Shown here: piece after piece, positions 58,397 through 64,000 of the stretch
How the letters are laid out: the number at the start of each line of letters is the position of its first letter
Position numbering within the stretch: the first letter of the stretch is position 1
DNA from: Zychaea mexicana
Taxonomy: Eukaryota > Mucoromycota > Mucoromycetes > Mucorales > Lichtheimiaceae
Direction of reading: 5' to 3'
DNA length: 64,000 nt
Assembly: GCF_025766255.1 (NCBI RefSeq)
Contig: NW_026516679.1
Location: 310,001 to 374,000, forward strand
Notes under the pieces: generated by a model
Database searches by the model: none
What the model saw: the letters and a program-made list of their open reading frames with translations, nothing else
Told to the model about the DNA's origin: nothing
Made by a program: the position numbers and the translations under genes

Positions 58397-58443
<47 letters not shown>
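58397..58443 (-). repeat. Poly(A) tail of the LINE (T47 on the plus strand)
   Basis: Forty-seven uninterrupted T residues on the plus strand lie about 35 nt after the ORF2 stop codon. This is the poly(A) end left by target-primed reverse transcription and marks the 3' boundary of the element. Confidence 0.9.
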
Positions 58444-58444
<1 letters not shown>

Positions 58445-58478
58445 TTTTTAGGGTGGGGGTATAGTATAGAAGAAAAGA

Positions 58479-61400
58479 TTAAAAGATTTCTGAAAGAGAT
58501 AGAGGTCGAAAGCGGATTAACAGAGAAGAGACCCGAGAGGCGACCATGGATGGTACAAATGGCTCATCATGAAAGATAAAACGCCAATAGGCTGCCCAGA
58601 TTGCTTGTAAAATGCAGGCAATAGTAGTTGATATGGTGATAGGACGTGTAGGTGGTTCGTCTGGTAACGTGAGTTGACAGAGTAGTGGAAGGATCGAGGC
58701 TGGGTTAGGATCCGAGTACCGAAGGCGACCCCAAACTAGTTGCCACACTTGATATTTGTGGGGGCATTCGAATAGGAAATGGGGCGTGGTATCAATGTTG
58801 GATCGGCACAGGCGACAGTCCGGGGATGGAGCATGCGAGATATTGAAGCTATGAAGGCGTGAAGATGTTGGTAATGTCCCATGGATAGTGCGGAACCAGA
58901 CGTTGCGGGCAGTGTGTTCCATGGGCCATGACCAAAATTTGGACCATTGTCGAGCGGTAATGCCAGTGACACTATGCGTTGGTGGTGAGCATGTACGGCG
59001 ATATCGTTTTGTCTGCCATATGGGCAATGTGGTGTGCAATCGGAGAGAAAGCGGTGTTGCATCAATTGCGCCAAGACATCCAGAGTGGCTGTTGCCTGAA
59101 AATGCTGGCGGGAGACAGAGCCGTGCAAAGCCATTGATCATAAAGATTCTTCCTTGAGCGAGATCGTTGAAAAAGCGATTAGTGAGGATCCTCCGGATAA
59201 TACCATCTGCGGCTGATCGACGGCGGAGATAGCCAAGTGAAGCGTCAAAGACAAAGAGGTCAGATACTTTCATTGTTTTGAAACCCGGGCGATGGAGGCG
59301 GGTGTTAGCCGCTGTTGGTGCCCAAATGGCGTTAAGCGGTATCTGGAGAACTGATGCGGCTGAGAGGTTAGATGATAACCAGTCGATTGGAAGTTGGTCA
59401 ATAGCTCGATACAGCAGATAGCCGACAGTGCCCGAATCCCTTGCATCTGGACCACGTAAACCGGGAAAAACCAGAGTAAAGCGGGGGTCGATTGAGGCAC
59501 CAGACGAGACCACAAGGTGGTGCCAGAGGCAGGTGGTGAGATATGTTGCTGTAGTTGAGTCTTGGTCAAAGAGCGGTTCCAACCATCGCAGTTGTAAAGC
59601 TGACTGTTGGAGCAGAGGATTCAAAATGCCCACCCCGCCATGGCTGCGCGGCTGGCAAAGGTTCTCGAAGCTGATACGAGGGAACATGCGCGTCATGAGG
59701 AATTGGCCACATATTGAGCGTAATTTCCTGAAGAAGGATGAAGGCGCAGCACCGACGAGTCGTAGTACGTGCCATAGCTTCGATAATATCAATGAGTTTA
59801 GTACTGTAGCGCGGCCGCGAATAGATAGTTGGCGTTGCGAGTGTAGCTGGCAGGCCGACCGTATCTTGACCAATATCTGCTCTAGAAACGTGTGTAGTTG
59901 ATGTTGGGATGATGCTAGTGGGTAGCCGAGGTAAATTACCGGGTTGTCATCAGCACGAGTGTGGCATGGAGGATAGCCCGCCCTATCGAGGATAGGAGCC
60001 CAATCTGGAAGCGGCCTACCACAGAGCGATATGGCTTGAGTTTTGTGAGCGTTCATCCGTGCGTTTGATGCGGCCTGATAATGGTGTAAATGGAGGCGCA
60101 GACGTTCCAAATCTTGAGGTGAAGCGAGGAATACGAACACATCATCTGCGTACGCGAGGACTTTGAGTGGTGCTGGTGGCAAAAGAGTGGTGATTGTTTG
60201 ACTAGATGCTGGTTGAAAGCCATGAAAAGACGTATCATGTATAATGCGGCGGAGGAGTGGTTCGAGAGCAAGATTAAAAAGGATAGGCGACATAGGATCC
60301 CCCTGCCGGAGACCACGTCCTTGGATGAAAGGATCCGTCACATGCCCATTGATGTTGAGATGTATGCGGGTCGAGAAAAACAGAGTACAGATGGAGTTGA
60401 TGACCCTCTCGGGAAAACCAAAACGAACCATGACTTGGCGAAGATACGTTGGGTTAACGCGGTCATAGGCCTTCTCGGCATCTAATTGTAAAGCGATATG
60501 ATTGCTAGCTGGATCGTTGCGCGCTTGTTCCATTGCCAGTTTCACCAACATACCATTGTTGGCTATGAACCGGCCTGGCAAGAATCCAGTTTGAAATTCA
60601 TTGATGAGTGGATCAGCCGCTTGAATAAGGCGCGAGTTCAATAGCCGAGTGAATATTTTAGCGTCCGTATTGATCAAAGATATAGGCCTCCAATTGCGTA
60701 AGGTCGTCAAATCGCCCTTTTTGGGAAGCAGGGTTACTGCAGTGTCATTCCAAGATGCGGGGAACACTGCATCCTGTAGGGCAGCATTGTACACGGAGCG
60801 AGCAAGCTCCTGGTAGTCCGGGTGCTGAAAAACCAAGTACCAGATTGCATATGGAAGGCCATCGAGGCCAGGGCTACTTTTACTTGGTGCCCGTCTGGCG
60901 CCACTGATAAGATCCTCAGCGGAAAATGCAGCAGTGAGCAACTCACAGGCAGATTCCGTGATAGTGCAGGCTGTGGGAAGCTCATCCAAAAGGTAGGCCA
61001 TCGAGTCTTGATCCACTGGGTCGGCAGTATATAAATCCTGATAGAACGCCCGGGCCGCTGCTTGTAAAGAGGTTGGTGTTGTTGCCAAATTATTAGTGTG
61101 GGGTTGTTGCAGTGCTAGGATCAGGCGCTGTGTCTGACGAGTGGTGGCAGTACGTTTTAAGTAGCCAGCCGATACTTCCCCTTGTTCTCTCCACCGTACG
61201 TTAGCACGAAGTGCAGCTGTGTCAACCATCTCTTGCTGGATGATTTCGATTTGTCGCTCTACTCGAGGCAAGTGCATTTCCAGTATTGCAGGGGGCGGAT
61301 TTGCACGGAGGAGGCGGTTGCGCTTAGTTTGTAGGGCCTTGAGTTGCTGGTCCCGCCAGTCAGCACGTTGGCGTCCAAACTGTTGCATGAAACGCTTCAA

Positions 61401-62296
61401 TTCATCCTTCAGGCAGTCCCATTGTTCTTGGATGTACCATTGGCCTGTAGGTTAGGGCGCAGTCGTGATAGCAGCCGTGCTAGGTCTTGTCGAAACTCTT
61501 TGATACGGGTGAAGTTGGGGTTACCGCGCCAGTACCCTTTACCGCGAGGGCTTTCACCAAGATCAATAAAGGCAGTCAACAAGCTGTGATCGGACCAGGC
61601 TCTACATAGTTTTTGCACGTCAGCACGTGTAATATGAGGGCGTAGGGAATACGTAGCATATATGTAGTCGAGTGTGGAATGATACAGATCCCCATGGCGG
61701 TAGGTGGGTAGTGGTGATGTCGCATCTGTATCCGTTATGCAGTCAAGAAAATTGTTTTGAATAACTGCGCGCCAAGCCGCAGGCACTCGGTTATGATGAT
61801 CGGCTCGGTGACTGTTGTAGTTGAAATCGCCGGCAATGATAAGTCGGTCAAGATAGTTAGAGTCAGGGTTGTTGAAAATAGGTGATGCGAGTAGTTGGTC
61901 GTAGAAGGTGTGTCGCTCACGGATTGATGATGTGGCTGGTGCATAAATGACGAGAAAATAGAATGGTGTAAAAGTGCTGGAAACGGATTGGACATGAGCA
62001 AAAATGATCCGCTCCGTATTATCCGCCAGGTCTATATGGATCTTGGTGATGGTGATGTCAGGTGATAATGAAAGGAGGCCGCAGCGACTAGTCCAAAGGC
62101 TAACTGCTGGTCTGAATTGAAGGTCGAATGAATTTACAATGTCTTCTGAAGAAGCATTGGTTTCTTGTAGTGATAGTAGTTGTGGTTGTTGTTGACGCAG
62201 GTACCGAATAAGTGAGGACCGTGCGTCAGGGTTATGAGTTTTGCGTAGGCTATTACAATTTAAAGAGCACAATTTGAGGATCTGATTGGATGTCAT
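58479..62296 (-). pseudogene. LINE ORF2: AP endonuclease, reverse transcriptase, zinc motif; one frameshift
   Basis: Two adjoining frames make one ORF2. The first (61409-62296, 295 codons) is the endonuclease: LKLCSLNCNSLRK, LLSLQETNAS with the catalytic Glu, IIAGDFNYNS with Asp/Asn, and WSDHSLLTAF with the SDH motif. The second (58479-61400 by its first Met, open from ~61440) is the reverse transcriptase: WRPISLINTDAKIFTRLL, HIALQLDAEKAYDRV, GRGLRQGDPMSPILFNLALE and the active-site YADDVFVF. It ends with FWSWPMEHTARNVWFRTIHG and CRLCRSNIDTTPHFLFEC. The two frames differ by one base phase around 61440, where endonuclease-frame sequence becomes low-similarity and stops at 61409. No RNase H domain was seen. 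Apart from this break every motif needed for function is present. Sequencing error or recent mutation are the simplest explanations. Confidence 0.9.
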
Positions 62297-62304
62297 GATG
62301 ATAA

Positions 62305-63945
62305 TTAATTTTGATACGTATTTTTGCGGGTCATCTTCTTTTTGTTGGATGATGACCCGGTCTTACTGCGTATAGCTTTTTCGGTCGGCTTGACTAATCT
62401 GCCACTTCTTGTATAAGTCTCAAGGGCTTGTTTGTTCGCAGGCACTGTCTCGATCTCGGGGAAGCGTAGACGCAATATCATAGCTGCCAATTTTTGTTCC
62501 TCTTCGGGTAAGCCCGCGAGATGTTCTCTGTCGTTATCCGTGAGGGGATAGCTGGTGTGCCACACTGGAGTGATTTGTGTTTCTTGTGCGAGCTGGAGCA
62601 TGTGCTGGAAACTGTTAGGCGTAGTTTGCTTTTCGGTGAAGACTGAGTGGAGCGCCGCGGCAACCGTCTCGGCAGTGGCAGCAGGTCGTTCGGTGGACAC
62701 GTCATTCGCCTCTAATTCATCCACAATTGCCATGTCCTCATCGTCTGTGTCGGTGCTGGCGATGGGGGCTGTCGATTCGTTGTCGTCAGAGGCGGTCGAA
62801 TCGTTGTCATCGGAGGCGGTCGATCCGTAGTCGTCATTGTCGGTTCGATGTTGTTGCTCGTTTGGTTGTAGCTCGTTTGTAGGTGAGGTTTCACGAGCTG
62901 GTGTCTCTTCCACATGTTGTGAGACATTGGAACTATGCTCAGTTACCCCTGCTGAGGCTGGAGAGGACAGACCCGCATTGCCAGAGTTACGAATACGGCG
63001 TCGCTTGGTGCCTGCATTACTTTTGTTTCCTTGGACATGGTCGCTGGCGTTTGGGCAATTCACAGAGATGTGTCCGACTTTACCACATGTCCAGCAGGTG
63101 CGATAGTTGCGCGGGTTGGAAGGGCAAATACGAATGTGGTGGTCGGGTTTGTGACACCGGGCACAGTGTAACGGCATGGCAGCCCAAGTTGCGTAGAAAT
63201 AGTCGTCGGTGGTAAGCCAAGAAATTACGTGTGACATTGCGCTAAATGGTTGTGCGCCTTCGATTGTTTGCCGATCAAGAACTGCAAATCCATTGCCCAT
63301 GAAAAGGCCTGAGGAGGCATCGCGGTAAATACCACAGTCTAACACTCGACCGTAAATGCTCATGCTATTAGTGATGCCTTCAAGTAGTTTGCTAGGGTTC
63401 ATGAAGGGCAACTTGGACAGTCGCACCTTGGTGACTTTGGCCTCGGAGGATAGGGCCAAACAAGGTTTGATAATGACCCCATTCTTGAAGGTAATTCCAG
63501 TGGAAATCGTATTATGGATGTCCTCCTCGTTCTCAAAGTATAGCTCTGCCAAAACACGAGGACCCTCTCGAACAGGTTGACCACCGCAGTTGGATGGGAA
63601 CGTACGGGCGAGAAGTGTCATCAGTTTGCCTAGTGGTTCAGTGCGGCTACTCAGATCGAAGAAGACACTCTTTGCTGAAGCAGGGGAGCCGCCTACTCGA
63701 TATACGTTGGAGTAGATTACACGCGTTGTCTTTTGGGCGTCAGTTTCATCAGGGGTAACGATCGTGTCGTGTTCTTGTCGCATCAAGGATTGACGATGCT
63801 TTTGAGCGACTCGCGCATAGGTGAGACGAGGCACTGGGAGCGGTTGATGTTGTGAGGAGGTGGGCGGTTGAGTGCCAGAGCCATTGTCTGGCTGGTCGTG
63901 ATCAATAGCGGAAAGAGCCATGACTAGGATGTAATTGGAGTACAT
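62305..63945 (-). CDS. LINE ORF1: RNA-binding protein with two CCHC knuckles, 546 aa
   Basis: The frame is intact. Near the middle are two tandem zinc knuckles of the form CX2CX4HX4C (CARCHKPDHHIRIC and CWTCGKVGHISVNC), the usual nucleic-acid-binding module of ORF1 proteins in this type of LINE. The N-terminal half has a fold-like region (VYRVGGSPASAKSVFFDLS, then LYFENEEDIHNTISTGITFK) that may be an RRM-like domain. After the knuckles comes a disordered acidic stretch with tandem S/T-ASDDN repeats. The first ATG at 63945 was used, but the ATG at 63921 (MALSAIDHD) is as likely. ORF1 stops 8 nt before the ORF2 ATG, an arrangement that suits termination-reinitiation. Proposed role: packaging of the element's RNA. 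Confidence 0.88.
   Translation of the reverse strand: MYSNYILVMALSAIDHDQPDNGSGTQPPTSSQHQPLPVPRLTYARVAQKHRQSLMRQEHDTIVTPDETDAQKTTRVIYSNVYRVGGSPASAKSVFFDLSSRTEPLGKLMTLLARTFPSNCGGQPVREGPRVLAELYFENEEDIHNTISTGITFKNGVIIKPCLALSSEAKVTKVRLSKLPFMNPSKLLEGITNSMSIYGRVLDCGIYRDASSGLFMGNGFAVLDRQTIEGAQPFSAMSHVISWLTTDDYFYATWAAMPLHCARCHKPDHHIRICPSNPRNYRTCWTCGKVGHISVNCPNASDHVQGNKSNAGTKRRRIRNSGNAGLSSPASAGVTEHSSNVSQHVEETPARETSPTNELQPNEQQHRTDNDDYGSTASDDNDSTASDDNESTAPIASTDTDDEDMAIVDELEANDVSTERPAATAETVAAALHSVFTEKQTTPNSFQHMLQLAQETQITPVWHTSYPLTDNDREHLAGLPEEEQKLAAMILRLRFPEIETVPANKQALETYTRSGRLVKPTEKAIRSKTGSSSNKKKMTRKNTYQN
62762..62839 (-). repeat. Tandem DDN(D/E)STAS-coding repeat in LINE ORF1
   Basis: About three imperfect 24-bp copies encode a DDNDSTAS-like unit in the acidic linker C-terminal to the zinc knuckles. 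Confidence 0.75.
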
Positions 63946-64000
63946 CTATTATAAATCTCATATAAATTTCAAACTCAATTACTTATAAAAAATTTTAAAA

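Larger units (their letters stand above)
58397..64000 (-). mobile_element. Near-intact non-LTR retrotransposon (LINE), 5' end at or beyond the window edge
   Basis: The element runs on the minus strand: ORF1 with CCHC knuckles, an 8-nt gap, then ORF2 with an apurinic-type endonuclease, a reverse transcriptase and a C-terminal zinc motif. A very short 3' UTR and a 47-nt poly(A) run follow. The ORF1-EN-RT order with no restriction-like endonuclease places it among the APE-type LINEs (Tad/I/Jockey-like groups). The clade was not resolved by eye. No long terminal repeats are present. The long pure poly(A) and mostly open frames argue for recent insertion. The 5' UTR and any target-site duplication lie at or past the right edge, so full length cannot be confirmed. 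Confidence 0.93.

Noticed and set aside
58397..58443. T47 tract considered as a simple microsatellite or assembly artefact
   Set aside because: Its position right after the LINE ORF2 stop and its orientation identify it as the element's poly(A) tail.
59428..59901. 157-codon plus-strand frame within the LINE
   Set aside because: It is antisense to the well-supported reverse transcriptase ORF and has no family features.
1..64000. tRNA, rRNA and other structured RNA genes
   Set aside because: By eye I found no combined A-box/B-box tRNA pattern and no rRNA-like stretch; a covariance-model scan would be decisive.

Overview
The window is eukaryotic and almost certainly fungal. Genes are dense and carry many short introns (about 50-155 nt, GTAAGT-like donors, TAG/CAG acceptors). 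Several products are typical fungal housekeeping proteins (Rat1, Rad2, Atg27, Cdc50, Doa1/PLAA). A BTG/Tob-type gene, a plant-like PPR protein and a non-LTR retrotransposon with CCHC knuckles point to an early-diverging fungus, most likely a member of the Mucoromycota. That placement is inference; no rRNA or other taxonomic marker is present. Splice models were made by hand: every multi-exon model reported here keeps one open frame across all junctions, and the lengths sum to a multiple of three.

Layout. 1-15 kb, all on the minus strand: a small charged protein, a Gfo/Idh/MocA oxidoreductase close to D-galacturonate reductase, the Cdc48 cofactor Doa1/PLAA (15 exons, one GC-AG intron), a SulP sulfate permease with a STAS domain, and the G-patch splicing factor Spp2/GPKOW with an RS tail. 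16-26 kb: an intronless PPR protein (+), the nuclear 5'-3' exonuclease Rat1/Xrn2 (-, 16 exons) and a bZIP factor (+) whose intron splits the basic region from the zipper. 26-38 kb: Atg27 (-), a Cdc50-family flippase subunit (-), a BTG/Tob protein (+), RNase P/MRP subunit Rpp40 (-) and, head to head with it, Rad2/XPG (+). 38-41 kb: a long-chain fatty alcohol oxidase ending in a peroxisomal PTS1. 43-52 kb: two paralogous MFS anion:cation symporters in inverted orientation with identical intron phases, flanking a dihydrodiol-dehydrogenase-like oxidoreductase and eIF2B-delta (GCD2).

From about 52.3 kb to the end the window is a transposon and pseudogene zone. It holds a decayed monocarboxylate-transporter-like MFS gene, a heavily mutated LINE ORF2 fragment from a diverged family, an unassigned broken coding fragment, and a near-intact LINE (58.4-64.0 kb, minus strand) with ORF1 (two CCHC knuckles), an apurinic-endonuclease domain, a YADD reverse transcriptase, a C-terminal zinc motif and a 47-nt poly(A) tail. 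Its ORF2 is broken by a single frameshift.

Functional links are loose, as expected for a fungal chromosome. RNA processing and decay recurs (Spp2, Rat1, BTG/Tob, Rpp40, PPR), as do membrane trafficking (Atg27, Cdc50, Doa1) and carbon or organic-acid use (galacturonate-reductase-like enzyme, fatty alcohol oxidase, MFS pair). I see no CRISPR array, rRNA or convincing tRNA, and no clear novel multi-gene system. The most unusual items are the BTG/Tob gene, the mirrored MFS pair and the layered LINE/pseudogene region.
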